Shown here: piece after piece, positions 14,401-29,400 of the stretch | How positions within the stretch are numbered: position 1 is the stretch's first letter | How the letters are laid out: every line of letters starts with the position of its first letter | Source of the DNA: Psoroptes ovis | Taxonomy: Eukaryota > Arthropoda > Arachnida > Sarcoptiformes > Psoroptidae | Direction: 5' to 3' | Length of the DNA: 64,000 nucleotides | NCBI GenBank assembly: GCA_002943765.1 | Contig: PQWQ01000006.1 | Coordinates: 62,001-126,000 of the forward strand | The notes under the pieces: model-generated | Told to the model about the DNA's origin: nothing | The model's input: only the letters and a program-made list of their open reading frames with translations | Databases searched by the model: none | Made by a program: the position numbers and the translations under genes

Positions 14401-17400
14401 TGTATTTTTTTCACAAACACATAAACGAATATTTATTTATTTATTTTTGATATTATTGATTCAATCATTTCTATGATCTAATATTATTATGATTGTGAAT
14501 GAACGAATGAATGAATGGACAAATAAATGAATATTTTTTCAATGATAACTGAAAAAAAATTGAATACAATAATAGTGATATTATTTTCATTATTATTTTC
14601 GTTCATCATATATATTCAAATAATAATATAAATAGGTCATTACAAATGACAATAAATGATTTTTATCATCATCATCATCATTGTGATCATGGTCATTGTA
14701 TAATCTGTTTGTTGTGCAGTAATAATAATAATAATAAGAAGTAATGACAATGATAATGATACAATTCTTTTTTTTTTAAATGCAATAATAATACACTAAT
14801 GATAATATTCATTGTATTATTATCATCATTTTTTCATATATTTGTCTGAAATACACACACACACATACACACACAAACAGCAAATATTTCTATTTTTATC
14901 ATTAATAATAATATTATCATCATCATTGATATTTGTAAATGTATTCGTATAAGTTTTGTGTAATGTAATAATGATGATAATAATAATTCAATTTTTTTCC
15001 CTGCTACTGCTGTTGCTGCTGACGCCAATGAGGATGATGATAATATCATTGATAATAATAATAATCGATTCTCATTGAATAATGATAATATAATAATAAT
15101 AATAATCTTTATTCTATTATCATTATCGATATATATCGATATCAACATGAATCAAATCTGATCTCATCTATTCGGCGGATATGTTTTCTGTTATGTATTT
15201 ATTTATTTTTAATTAAATTCTATGCGGAAAAAAAATTCCTAAACAAAACAAACAAAATAATAATAAAATTATGTTTGAACAAATTGAAATCCGAATGTGA
15301 ATTGTAAAAGGAAAAAAAAATTTACAAACTTTAGAAACAAAAATATAAACGAATAAATTTATTGGAATAGATATTGAAACTTTGCTGTTGTAATTATCAT
15401 CATTATTATTACTATCGTTAGTAATATGATCATTATTATCGTTATTATTATAATTATTATTGTCAACTATTTCCAATGTATAAATGTATGAACATTTTTA
15501 TTTCAATTTTCAATATCTTTTATCACCGTTATTATATCTGTATGTAATAATTATCAATTTTCGATCAAATAATAATTATCATAATAATAATGATGATGCT
15601 CATGATAACGATGGTAATAATAATAATATTGGATCGAAAGGAAAAAATGTGCAAATGTAAAATTGTAAATTGATATTTTTTTTATATTTATTTTTTTTTA
15701 TTTCGAACCGAAAATCACCATTGATTTTTGTTTTTGAAAAAATTTATATTTTTTTTCTGATCTAACACATTCCATAATTATTTATTGCTATGCAATTGAG
15801 TGTAAAGACATGAATGATAATGCTTATGGCCGCTATCATGACCCATACCATATGTATTTCAATGTGTTGACCGATTTCTTTCACTAAGAAACAGACTAAA
15901 AAATACATTTGAAATTTTATTCGGTCATCACTTTTTTGTTGAACAAGCGAATAAATCGAAAAATTGCTTTGAAATTCTGTTATTTTCTCTATAAATAATT
16001 GTTTCTTATGAATTCTAAATTCTGAGACTGCAAAACATTGAAAATAACATGAAATCATCCAGAAATGACAACAAATATTTGACATTTCTGGAGCATTTAT
16101 TCCTATGATTTTTTTCATGTCATTTGTTCCGCGATTTTCACTGAAAAAATATGATTTCTATAACATTAACCTTTCATAGTGTTTATTGATTATTTGCTAT
16201 CACTGTATATTTGCTATCACTGTATATTATACAATTATATTGATCATATTTTTGGGTTTCATTTGGTTGTCAATTGACATATTGACGGGAAAAAGAGAAA
16301 ATAATTCTCTTTGATTCAATTTCAAATGAATTGATTCATATATTTATTTATATTTGTAAATCTTTTAAGTTTTTCCATCTTTAGTTTTTTCATATCATTT
16401 TATTTTTATCTTTTCTCGAATGAATATTCATTCATAAATGATTTTAAATGTGACAAAATTTTCAAAATAAAACCATCTTTGACAGCTGAAAATCAGGGAA
16501 ACTTTGAAATAAATAAAAAAAAAGATTTTATTCAAATTTTTTTTTGATTTCGTGATACATAGTCTAAAGGTGTTTTTTTGACGGTGTATTTTAATACAAT
16601 GTAAAATATTAGAAATGAAAATAAATATTTTTTTTCATGAATTTTGGCAGTAAACTTTTTGACATCAATTTTTTAACCAATCACATTTGAAAATTATGAA
16701 AATAGATGAAAATTTAAAATTGTTCTAAATCACACATCAATTGATCAATGATATTGTCATATTCACTCGATGATAATTGATATTTTCGCATGAAATAGTG
16801 ACGATATATTTCAAACGAGTTTTTAGTTATTTTTCTGGCTTGTTTAGCAGCATTTGATGTTTGCATACGACCTATAAACAAATTTTTCAATTGTGTTCGC
16901 AATTTTTCTTCCAATTCAATCAAATCAGGTTCACTGACATCATCATTATCCCTATTATTATTATCATTATTTTTATGATAATTCAATTCAAATGTTTTAA
17001 TCAACTCATTGAACATTGATTGATTATTTTCATGTATAAAAGGCCAATGTAGATTAATTAATTTTATCAATATTAATTCAATTAAATTTTGATCGAAATT
17101 ATTGATTTTTTTCAATAATTTCTGTTGATGTATTGATTGTTGCCATTGACGATAATTTTTCATTAAATCTGGTATAGATTGATTGACAATCATATCACGA
17201 ATCATATAATAATCAATATTATTTTCAGAATTATCATGGTACCCATCTGTTTGTTTAGTAAATGATGTGCTGGATTCAGATGCTGACAATGATGAACTCA
17301 TTGATGATTGATTGTTTGAATTCATAATTTGAATCGAATTTTGTTCAGTCTATTAAAATTTATTGCCATTACATTACCAATTTGCGTTGAAACATTTATA

Positions 17401-20400
17401 TGCTGTCCTCTGAATAATTCTAGAATTTTTTTTTTCTTTCAATAGATTTTCGATTCATTAGCAAAAATTCCCCCCCCCTGTGCAGAATGTTTGACTATTT
17501 CTGCTAATTTGCTTTTTTATTATTTAAATTTATTAATTATTTCTAAGGGTTTCATTATTCAAATGAACTTTATGTTTTTGGCTATCATTATCATAGAAAA
17601 AAAATTGATTAAAATTTAATTGAAATTAAATTTATTTCGATATTTTAGGATAATAAACGCTTCCAACAAAAATGGCCCAAATCATTATCACTACGTTTAT
17701 CATTAGATCCACCAATACAAACATTAGCTAACGCAATATTTGAATTATTACGAGTACAATATTGGTTCGATGCCTTATTAATAATTGATGAATCAATTGT
17801 TTCTGATCAATTTGCTCGTCATTTAAGTTTATTATGTGATTCATTTCGTTATGAATTTGATAAAAAATTTAAATATTCAACAAAATGGCAGCCTAAATCA
17901 TCATTTCGTCCTTATTTTAATCATTATCATTATGACAATAATAATAATAATAATATTGATAATGATGAAATGCTCAATTCTAAACGAAAACTTTTTACAA
18001 AACGATCAAAGAAATCAAATTCAAACACTGATCCATCATCACTGCAATATGACACTTTTGATTGGATGCAATTGAAACGTTCAACAATAAAAAAAAGTGC
18101 AATGTTAGCTGATACATTATTGTTGATGGATAATCGACAACAACAACAACAAAAACAGCGGCAGCTATTATCAGAATCATTATATACGAAGGATTTTTCA
18201 AAATATATCACAATCGAAGATGTTAACGATTATGAACATGATTATGAAGAAGATAATGTCTTCAATGATGAACATAATGATGATAATAACAATTTTGAAC
18301 GTCTAAAACAAACAAAGAAAATGGAATATAATCAAAATGGTTCAAAATTACGTAGAGAATCTGAATCATTGCCGCCACCATCAAGTGCCACTAACAATAA
18401 TGAATTGAAGCAAATGGGGTATCAAAAATCATGGAAAATCAAAGAAAATCTTTTAATGTCCATATGGAAAAATTTAATGATTATACGTGTATCGAAAACA
18501 TTGTCATCTAAAGAAGTATGAAAAAATCTATTAGGATTTTTGTCTAAAATTATTAATTTTCAATGATTAATTATAATTTATTTCTTTAATTTTCATTTTT
18601 ATTCTGCAATTTGAAATCAATAGTTCTATTTACGTATGGCCGACATACAAACAACACACCGTCGTATTGTATTGGTACATTGTGATAAATATACAATGAA
18701 ACGTGTCATTGATAGTGGACGTGAATTAGATTTATTCAATGGTGATAAGATATGGATATTGTTAGATGGCCGACTGAAGCCAGACGAGAAATTTGACATG
18801 TTCACATCATCTTCGAATCATTTTAATAATAATAACAATAATGATAATATCCAAATATCATTACCGATCGGAATGTTGGCCGTTCAAAATCGTCATCATA
18901 AAATATATGACAATGAATTATTAGATTCATTAATTGAATTAATCGGTAAAGCTGCGCTGAATTCATTTCAATTACGTTCATTAAAAAAATACTATCCACA
19001 ATTATTTTCAAAATATAATAATAATAATTATTCTAAAAATAAACCCTTCAATTATTATACATCAAGTGCCTTCAAATCATCATCAATACCTTCATTATTA
19101 TTAAATTCATCATTAATTTATTCAAAATCAGCAAAATATCATTCATTTTCTTCAATGAATCAAACAAAACAATCAATTGAAATGCCAAACACTACATCTG
19201 CAACAGCAACAACAACAACGACGACGGCATCATCATCATCATTACCCATTAAGCCTTTCAATGCTGATACTGATAACAATGAAATGAATCGAATGAAAAA
19301 ATCGGCATCGTCATCAATGAATTTTGATTGTATCGATGCGAACAATGAACAAATTGAATTTCGTATCGATATATTACGGTAAGTTCATATGTTTTAGCCC
19401 TTCATATTTTTGAGATAGAGCACATTTCAAGACCATCAAACAATGAATTGCAATTCACTTTTCAATACTTGCATAGTAGACACTCTAATGAAATTGAAAG
19501 TTTATTGTATTTTGACATCTCATTATTTTGCTTGATAATAGAATTTCATCGCAATGAATTTCAAAGCCTAAGATTCTCTAGAGTAGGTGTATGCAAACAT
19601 AAACATAATCTTAGGTAGCCTTCGAATAGTGCTTATTTCAAAATGCAAATTTATTTAAAAATTTCAAACACAAGATTTTAAACTGTATGATTCAATGTAT
19701 GTGTGTCTATTTGTTCATTAACATTGTATGCGAAGAAACAAATCACAAATTCATTATGAAAACATCCTCATAGACTTGAAATTTAATTTTCATCTCAAAG
19801 GCTCTATTTGTTTATGATATTCATTTGTAGAGACGATTCTGTCCAATCTTTTTTTGACATGTTTTCCAATATTATCAAATACAGATATTTGATTTTTCAT
19901 TTATAAAAATAAATTTCAATTAAACATGTCAAACATTTCTTTCTGTTGCTACTGTAGACGTTATTTTCATTGTCGATGATTGACAAATGCTGATTTTTTC
20001 CTATAGGAATATATTTCTATATACTTGCATTCGTATGCAATTTTACTTCGATACATCTTGAAATAATAGCAACAATTCTTATAATGATGCTTGACTTGTT
20101 CCGATTCTATCACTGTCTTTGATTATGGCAGTAATTTGAATGAATTCATGGAATGAACAATTTTTATTTTTTTCCAAGTGGAAAAATTTTCTCCACTTAG
20201 TTTGTCTTTTGATATAATTTTTATGCAAATAATCAAAATGTATCATGAATTATTATAAAAACAATGATAACAATAACAATACTTGGACTTATAAAACATT
20301 TTAAATGAATTTTGCATTATGTATATCATTATTTTTTTTTCATCTGATTTTTGCCTCAAATTGTTCAACATAGAAAATAAAACAACAAAGGTCTTAACAC

Positions 20401-23400
20401 AATGATGAAAATAAGCTAATATTTGTTAGTGATAGATGTATTAAGTGCATGGCAAACAACAAACAAATTCAGTCAAAAATTTTTTTTGGATCACATATAT
20501 TTCCCTATAAGTGTTTATCATTATTCAAACATAAAAAATGGCAAAATAAAAAAATTTTATTCCATGTTTCATCATTTCAAAGAAAAAAATAAAATCTCAT
20601 CATCGTAAATGTAATATAATGGATGATTTGTGTAACTGACACATTTGATTATTCAAAAAAAAAAAAAAAAAAAAGAATTTCTTCCTCAATACATCAATCT
20701 ATGTGAAAATTTGCATAATTTTTTCGAATATTCCTTTTAACTTTGAATGAAATGAAAATAAATGGCCAAAATAAACAGAATAAATGCAACAGAATAGTAG
20801 TGACATGAGTTTAAAAAATTTTTCAGAATCAAATTTTCAAAATAAATCTCAAAATTCAAATTTTCATAGAAAAAATATGCAAAATCCCATCGTATCTCTA
20901 AATAATCACTTGAATTGAAGATTAATTCCGTGTATTTTAACTTAAGAAAATTAATTTTTAAAAAATTCATAAAGCATCGAAACATTATTATTTACCAAAT
21001 TGAAATTAATTCAATTAATTGTTTTAAATGAAAAAGTGAGAAAGAAATCAAAATTTAATTGTTTCTGTGTTCTATTTGATTTTCTTAGGAAAAATAATCA
21101 AAAGTGTGATAATGACAATTGACAATTGACAATTCTCAATTCAATTTCAATTTGATTTCTAAGAAATTGTATGAAATGAAGAATTTTTTCCCTTTACTTC
21201 AATAAATATTACTCTTTTTTCTTTGAAAATCATTCATTTTCAACGATTATTATCGATTTATGTGATTCAATTCTTCATGAATTCAATTCACTATACTTTG
21301 AACACACACACTGGAAACCATATGGTGTTCTACTCTATTTGGTTTTTGTAAGATTTGAAATAAGTTGGTTCTTCACTATTTTCATTGCGTACCCTAGAAA
21401 ATATTCTTAAACGAATACCACTTATATATAGTCAATATGATGTGTGTGATGTTATGAATTTTCAATTAGCAAAATTTTTATTTCATTTCATACACATTTC
21501 AAATAAAACGAAAAAAAAAACGATGAAAATTGAATTGAATTGAATGATTTTCATTTTGATGAAATTTTTTATTTCATTATTCTTATGCCGTTTTCAACGA
21601 AGAGAAAAAAAATGAAATAATAATACAATTCGACGTGATCATCGTTCATCATTGTTGTTGTTGTCATTTTAAATCATCAGATACACATAATAATAATAAT
21701 AATGGATTTATAAATAACATTTCTTTGAATATTTTTATTTCATTTCATTTCTTTTTTTTTGAAATAAACTCAGATTTTCAATATTATTATTATCATTATT
21801 AATATGATTCTCACATTTTAATAAAAGAAAAATTCACTTAAATTTTCATTCATAAACGAATAAATAATGTGATTTTTTCGAATGTGATTATTCGTGGATT
21901 TATTTTTGTTGCATTTTTCATCATTAATTTCGATTTCAATTTAATTTTAATAATAAAAACCTAGAAAATGATATTTAGAGAGCAGAAGGGTTTCGGGGAA
22001 AATACGAATTAAAAGCATTGAATTGAATGAATTAAAACAAAAGAATTTGAATTTTTTTCTGCTTTGAAACAAATTGTGATTTTTAAGGCCGAAATTTGAA
22101 AATTTTTTCCGATGTTTCAAGCAATAAAATTCGTCTCAATGTATTCGATGCCGATTGAATTTTTGATTCGAATCAATCGAATTGAATTGAGATCGCACTG
22201 AATCAAAATGAATCCAAGTGAATGGATTTTTTTCGCTGAAAAATTCATTGAAATCATTGAAATGATTTACTCCAACTACATCAGTGTTCTTTAAGCGAAA
22301 ATAGATTTGACAATTTTTGAATTTTCTTTATTTCGAAAATGTAATGGACCGAAAATTATATCAATTTTTTGTCTCAAATCATTATCATTATTACTATCAT
22401 TGATGTTCATATTGATTTTGAATCGTATTTGCTTTTATGCTTCATATTGAAATGATAAAGAATTAAAAAAATATTTTATATTTGTTCATTGCCGAAAATT
22501 ATTAACGTTGATCATCTATTTTCTATGTTCATTTTGGCTTTTTCTTCAGTATATTTCTTGCAATACAATGATTTGATTTTATTCAATGATATTTGTTTAT
22601 TTTTCTTCGTAGAAATGATTCAATGATTATCATTTATTTTTTCTTTGTTTCTTCTTATTGAATGAACCAAAAATCATAATTTTATCAATATTTTTTTTTT
22701 TTTGGTCTTGATTCAAAATTTATGAATCCTAAAAATTTTCATTCTAAAATTTTCTTTTCCATAATAAATAATAATAATAATAATAATGATTTAAAGATTT
22801 CGACCATTGTTATCGATTTGTTTCTTCGATTTTTTTTATTCTTATTTTTTTTCATTTAATGCACATTTCAGACTGAAATAAGCAAGCAAAAGAAAAATGA
22901 AAAAACATATTCTTATGTGATAATAAAAGATATCGAAGAATATTCTCGGTGATTTTTTTCTGTTTTGTTTGGAATTTGTGTCTGGTCACGTAATTTATCT
23001 GCGAATAGTGTAATAAAAATAGAAAAAGAAATATTTTGTTGTTTTGTGTTTGTTTGTTCTTTATTCATATTCATTTTGAATGAAAATTCTTAAATCTCGG
23101 ATTTTTTTCTAATATTCTTCTTTGATGCATTGTCTTATAATCTTTTATTATTATTATTTTTGTTTGTTTTTGTCTAAGTAAAATACAATGAATGAAATTA
23201 TTATAATGAAATTTTGATTTAAATTCTTTTAAATTTCATTTCTTCCATTTTTTTTGCTTATCTTAACCTTTCGGTATCTATTTATTTTTTTTCGGAGCAG
23301 TGAACTACAAAAATTATTGAAACCAATATTGATTAAATATCGTAAAAACTATTCACATTGCTCACAATCTTCATTCACATCTTCATCATCATCATCATCA

Positions 23401-26400
23401 TCGTCAATAAATTCAATGAAAAATGATGATAATAAAAAACGAAAAAATCGTCGTAAAGCCGCAATACTAAATGATAATAATGACAATAATCTTATAAATA
23501 ATAATAATAATGATATTAAATCAATAAAAAAGATTGAAAATTCAGATAAATTTTTTGCAAACTCAGCTAACCAACGGCCACAACAGCAAACACAATCGCA
23601 AGCATCATCATCATCATTATTACCGCAACAATTTTTGTCATTATTTTCAAATAAGTGAGTTTTAATTCGATAATTAAGAATAAATTATAATCATTATTTT
23701 ACTTGTGTCGTCTAATACTTTTGGTAATTCTGTTATTTGAAATTTTTTTTTCAGATTAAAACGTCAAAATTATTTTAGTAAATATAAAAATAATAATGAT
23801 AAAGTTAAAATAGAACCAAATGAAAATTATGATGACGATTATTATTATGATGATTATTACGATGACGATGATGATGTAGATATCGATGATGGTGGCGGCG
23901 GTGATGATAATGCTTTCGATGGCCAAATGGATGAAAAAATGTTCAATTCTTATGATAATAATGTATTCATGCTCGATATGTATCGATCAATAGTGCCTCA
24001 TTTTGATATATTAAATTTGGTACCTATCAATGATCATTCAATTTCATCTTCTACTAGCCATAATTTTGATAATAATAAAATTAATCAAACTGATAACCAT
24101 GTTTGGCGTAAAGTTGGTAACATTACCCATGATAAAGCAAATGTAAATACAATAATGTATATTGGCTCGAATCGATTACCAAACTATGTTGTTTATGCAA
24201 CGGCCATGAATAATCGTCATCAACATCATCATCATAATTATGAACATCATAATTATCATCAATATGGCCAACAACAGAATAATGATGATGATAATTTGTA
24301 TGAAAATTTTGATGGACAAACACAGCAACAGCAACAAAATTACTTTCATCATAAAACTAATATAGATAATAATGGTAATAATGGCAAACCACGTTTCCGT
24401 GTTGTAACCAATATTGCACCACCATTCGTTATTGAATCTACTAAACTTGATAATAACACATGCCTTATTGGTGATTTTTGCCTCAAGGTAATTATTACTC
24501 ATAATGATTAATGATCAATATAATTATAAAAATATTTTTTGTTTTAATATTCAAAAAAATTGCTTGAAAACATCATTTTAACATGAATTAATTTATGTTT
24601 GAAAAAATATTTGTCCTTTTTTCTAGGTTTTCACCAATGTTCGAGATGATTTAATATCTATATTCACCGATTTTCGTTCAAATCGTCGCCAATTCGAAGG
24701 ACACAATTATTATGTAAATTGTTGTGCTGGTATTGCCATCGATTTATTGAATGCCGTTGCACGTGATTTACATTTTGATTATGATCTATATTTAATTGCT
24801 GATGGTTTATTTGGCATTAAAAAAGATGGTAAATGGGATGGTATTACTGCCGATCTTGTGAACGATGTCGCACATTTAAGTTTTACCGCTTTTAGCACAA
24901 CTAGTTCACGTGTTCAAGTAAGTGTAAGATTTAATCTATTCGAAATTCGATATCTCAATCAAATTTTAATCAAAATCAATCGAGAAAAATTCATAAGAAT
25001 TTCAATCATTTTTGTATTGAGCATGAGTAAATTCAATACCAAAATTCAAATGAAAAATACTCCTCAATAATCATTTGAGACAATTGCATTGAATCCAATT
25101 AAATTGATGACAAAAATAATTGAGCTTTATCTTATAATAGCAGAAAAAACATAGCTGTCATGTTGTACGAAAGTCAAAATATTCAAAGATTTTCATCAAT
25201 TTAATGGCCTAAATAAAAAATTTGTTGGCAATTTCAATTGTTTTTATTCAAAGTGTTTTTATCACTCTTGAATACTAATGAATTTCAAAATTCAATTACC
25301 ACAATTATTATTATCATTTTTTTGTGAACATTTCAAATAAAAAAATTGCTAATTCTGTAATTGAATCATTAATTTGTTCTCACAAACAAAATGTTTTTGT
25401 TAAACAGTATTTGCAATTTTAAATGAAATTATATCATTATAATAATTATTTAATAATTTTTTTCCTTTCTTCCTTTTTGATTGTCATTTTAATTGATTGC
25501 TTCATTTTCATTTATTCACATTTATATTGAACAGGCAATTGATTATTCGGTACCATTTTTTTATTCTGGTGTTTCATGTCTTTCATCGGTTAGCTCATAT
25601 TCTGATGTACGTTTATTAGCATTTCTGATACCATTCAGTTATGAATTATGGGCAGCAATATTTGCATCGTTAGTTGCTACAGCTATTGCTGCAGCAATTT
25701 ATGAATGGTTTTCACCATTCGGTCTTAATCCATGGGGTAGACAACGTACGAAAAATTTTTCACTAGCATCAGCATTATGGGTTATGTGTTCATTATTATT
25801 TAGTCATCTTGTTGCCTTCAAAGCACCAAAATCATGGCCTAATAAAGTATGTTTTTTTTGAATATTCTTTAAATGATTCATTATTATTTACTGAAAAAAT
25901 TATTACCATTTCATTTTATTCAATTTAAATTAAAATTCTATCCACAAAAAAACATAGGTTTTAATCAATGTCTGGGGTGCATTCAGTGTAATATTTTTAG
26001 CCACATACACAGCCAACATTGCTGCACATTTTGCCGGATTTTTATTGCCCGAAGTTAATGATTTTCATGATAGCAGTGTATGTAGATTTATTGTTTGTTT
26101 GTTTTTATTCTATAATGAATTTTGTCCACATATGCATCCACACTTACATCATATATTTGTTACCAATGAAAAAATATCTAAACATCTTTTTTATCTATTT
26201 CATTTTATCTTGGTTATTTTCTTTGTTTTGGATGCTATCCATATCCAAAAAACATAAAATAATGTCCACATATGTGTCAATATTTGTATTTGAAAGTATA
26301 TTTATTACATTCTCTATAATGAATATAGGAAAAAATGAACAAAAGATGCTCGTTTCGTTTCATCATTTTACTTATTTGTTTTATGGTTCAATACATTTTA

Positions 26401-29400
26401 CTTTCTAAATAATTATAAAAACAATTATTCCTTTCTCCTGTTTATTATTTTTATTATTATCAATTCATGAATATTTTGAATATTCACATTTAAACAAATA
26501 CATGCATTCACCATCATTAATTATGGTTCATTTCTTTTAATTTTTCTTCTCGTGTCTTTTCTTTTTCTTGAATTTATTACATATAATGATATAATTGATG
26601 ATTCATACATGAAAACTACGAAAAAAAAATCTACCATTGTCAATAATCTGCAACCATAAAAATAAAAATAACATGGATATAAACGATATTACCATTATCT
26701 TTATTATTATTTCTATTTCTGATATACATCAATGATATATCATTATACTTTTTTTCATCGAAAATAATGAATGAAAAAAAAAAGTTAATGAAACAACGTA
26801 CAGGAACAGCAAGAAGTTCAGCATCTGAAGGATATTTAATGGAAAAATATACTGAATTATGGCATCACATTCAACGATATAAAATGGATAGTTTTGATGC
26901 GGGATTGGAAAGTTTACGGTTAGTACTTTTTCGTCTTTTTCTCTTTTTCTATGAAGAAAATTCAATTTAATCAATTATTTAATTGTAAATTATCGCTTTT
27001 CGCTTCAATATTAAATGTTTTCCCGTATATTTGAAAGCGTTTCAATGTGTGTGTTTGTGTAAATGTGTGATAAGATATTTTAGATTTTATTTGGTTTGCA
27101 CAACCATTAGCTGAGAATCATTGTAAAACTTTAAAAGTAAAGATTCCGATTACAACATTATTAACTTAATAATTCCAAACAAAAATAGAAGTATGACGAA
27201 AATTAGTTTTTATATTTCTCTCGCTCATTTGAAATCAATGATAAATTTAAAATTAATATATTCCATCCAATAGCAGAATATATCGCCAGTGATTTCAAAA
27301 TCAAATGACAAACAGAATAAAGTTTCAAATCCGTTATTTTTCAATTGTTTTTTTTTCACAATTTTACTTAAATATAAATCGAAGAAATAAAAATCATCAT
27401 TGATTCATAATCATAGATTTGCCATTTTTGAAAAATATTAGTACTAATAATCATCGTTATTATTGAGATAGAAACGCAGCCATTAAAAAAAATAACAGTA
27501 ATGATTTTGACCAATAAAAAATGATAAAAATTGGGTTCAAGTTGGGGAGTCAAACCGCAAGGGCTTTGAATACTTCTAAAATAAAAAATCATGAAATCAA
27601 AGCATACAATTATAATCATTTTTCATTTTATACATTCACAAATCTCGATTGTGAATGGAGAAAATGAAATAAAAAAAATTGAAATTTTTGAAATTTTGAA
27701 ATGAAAATGGCAAGAGAAATGTATTCAATGAAAAATCAAACACATAACAAAACAACCCAAAGAAATAAATTTCTTTCATTCATGAATTCATGAATTCTTT
27801 TATTATAATTTTTCTATGAATAAGATTTTTATGAAAAAAATTTTTTATTCATTTCATTTCATTTCATTATATTTTATTTCATTTCATTTTCAATTTTTCA
27901 ATTTTTCAATTTAGTTTTCGCTTCTTCAGATTCATATATTGTAGTATTGCCGATTCTTGAATTCATTCTCTCGGTTCATGAATCATTTAATTTATTATGG
28001 AAAAATTTCATATATGTTTCCACTATGTGAAATGAATGAATTGTTATTTTATTTTCATTCATTATTTTTCATTTTATGAATTTATTTATTTATTTATTCA
28101 TTGGGCTTTTTATTAGGTTATTATTATTATTATTATTATTATTGTGATTGTTATTAATTTTTTTTTCTCATGAAAAATTGTTGAAAAAAATATTCATGAT
28201 TCCATTCTCCATTAATTTTCTCTTCATCTTCTAATTTTCATACAAACAAACAGAAATGATAAATTAGATGTATTAATCGGTGACACTGCCATATTGGATT
28301 ATTATCGTGCCAATGATCCTGGTTGTAATCTTCGGCTATTAGGTGATTCAATATTTGATGATGCATATGCAATCGGCATGCAAAAAGGATTTCCATTTCG
28401 TGTAAGTGTGATTATTTTCAAATATATTTATTCACAATATCAATAATGATACTGATGATAATTAATAATCGAGAGATATTCAATCAGTACTGAATGTATG
28501 AATATTGAACTGTAATTCTGTGATTTGCTTTGATTTTGTAATTAGTAATTTCTAATTTCCTCTGAATATTATCATCATAATTATTACACGAACATCATTA
28601 CGCTGCTCATGTCATAATTACTATTATTTTTTTCTCAAATATTAATCCATGCAATTTTTGGCTTTTGCAATTTTTTTTTTGCAATTTTACATGTCAATCT
28701 ACAATGTTTACATTGTGACAGAGATACGAATGATAGGAAAATCAATTCTCACGTGTAATTAAAATTATCAATGTTTCATTCTTTTTCATTGCATACATAC
28801 AAATTCACTTCAAATTCACGAATAATTTTGTTAAAACATCATTCAGATGCGATTCTGAATCTGCAAAATTTCAACAATATTCCAAGTTTATTTATTTTTT
28901 TCCCTAGAAAAATAAAAATAAATTGACTTATTCCACAAATAATCAAATTTTTTTCCTATTTTTCTTTATTCTTAAATTGAAATCACAAATTTAAATTTGA
29001 ATGTAAATATTCAAATAGAACCCATAGAATTTAAGATTATTCAAAATCTCCAAAAATACAATGAATTGGAAAAATTTTTGTTTATTCTTCAAAAAAATAT
29101 GATTGAATTATGAATTTTTCCATGTATTTGTGTGAAAATTGCATCACCATCATCATCATTATATGAATAAACAGAACCAAAAAATGAAAAATAAAATCAC
29201 TGAATTTAAAAGATGATGAAAGAATATATTTTTTGTTTATTTTTCAACTTTATATATGTAGTATTATTATGTGATGATTGATATTGATTTTTTTCTTTCT
29301 TCATTTGAATCTTTTTTTTTTTTTTATTTGTGCATCGATTTAAACGGGTTTTTCGTTTAAAATATAAAATATATACGAAAAATTCACGCAAATATGAATC

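Larger units (their letters stand above)
12881..17648 (+). other. First long intron of the GRIN3-like gene, hosting a nested gene
   Basis: The intron starts GTAAGT at 12881 and ends TTTTAG at 17648, joining codons in phase 0. It is about 4.8 kb of AT-rich sequence with TAA/ATC microsatellites near 14650-15600, a CA-rich tract near 14852-14880, a 17-bp tandem duplication at 16194-16227 and a nine-to-ten-nucleotide C run at about 17470. One minus-strand gene (16714-17325) lies inside. Nothing else here is supportable as coding. Confidence 0.8.

Noticed and set aside
15762..16118. 118-codon minus-strand frame in the receptor intron
   Set aside because: Its composition (Ile, Phe, Cys, Asn) matches random AT-rich DNA, with no domain and no splice context, unlike the neighbouring 16714-17325 gene.
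23755..24487. Acidic Asp/Tyr-rich stretch as evidence of a separate gene
   Set aside because: It is in frame with, and spliced in phase to, the receptor exons on both sides and leads directly into the S1 ligand-binding sequence.
26019..26408. 129-codon frame after the M3 exon
   Set aside because: It reads out of frame through the end of exon 25958-26077 and into the intron, and its hydrophobic, Phe/Ile-rich content is an artefact of T-rich intron sequence.
27530..27580. Possible tRNA-like sequence (GGTTCAAG and GGGGAGTCAAACCGC)
   Set aside because: I could not fold a cloverleaf with an acceptor stem and anticodon arm around it on either strand; a tRNAscan-type search would settle it.
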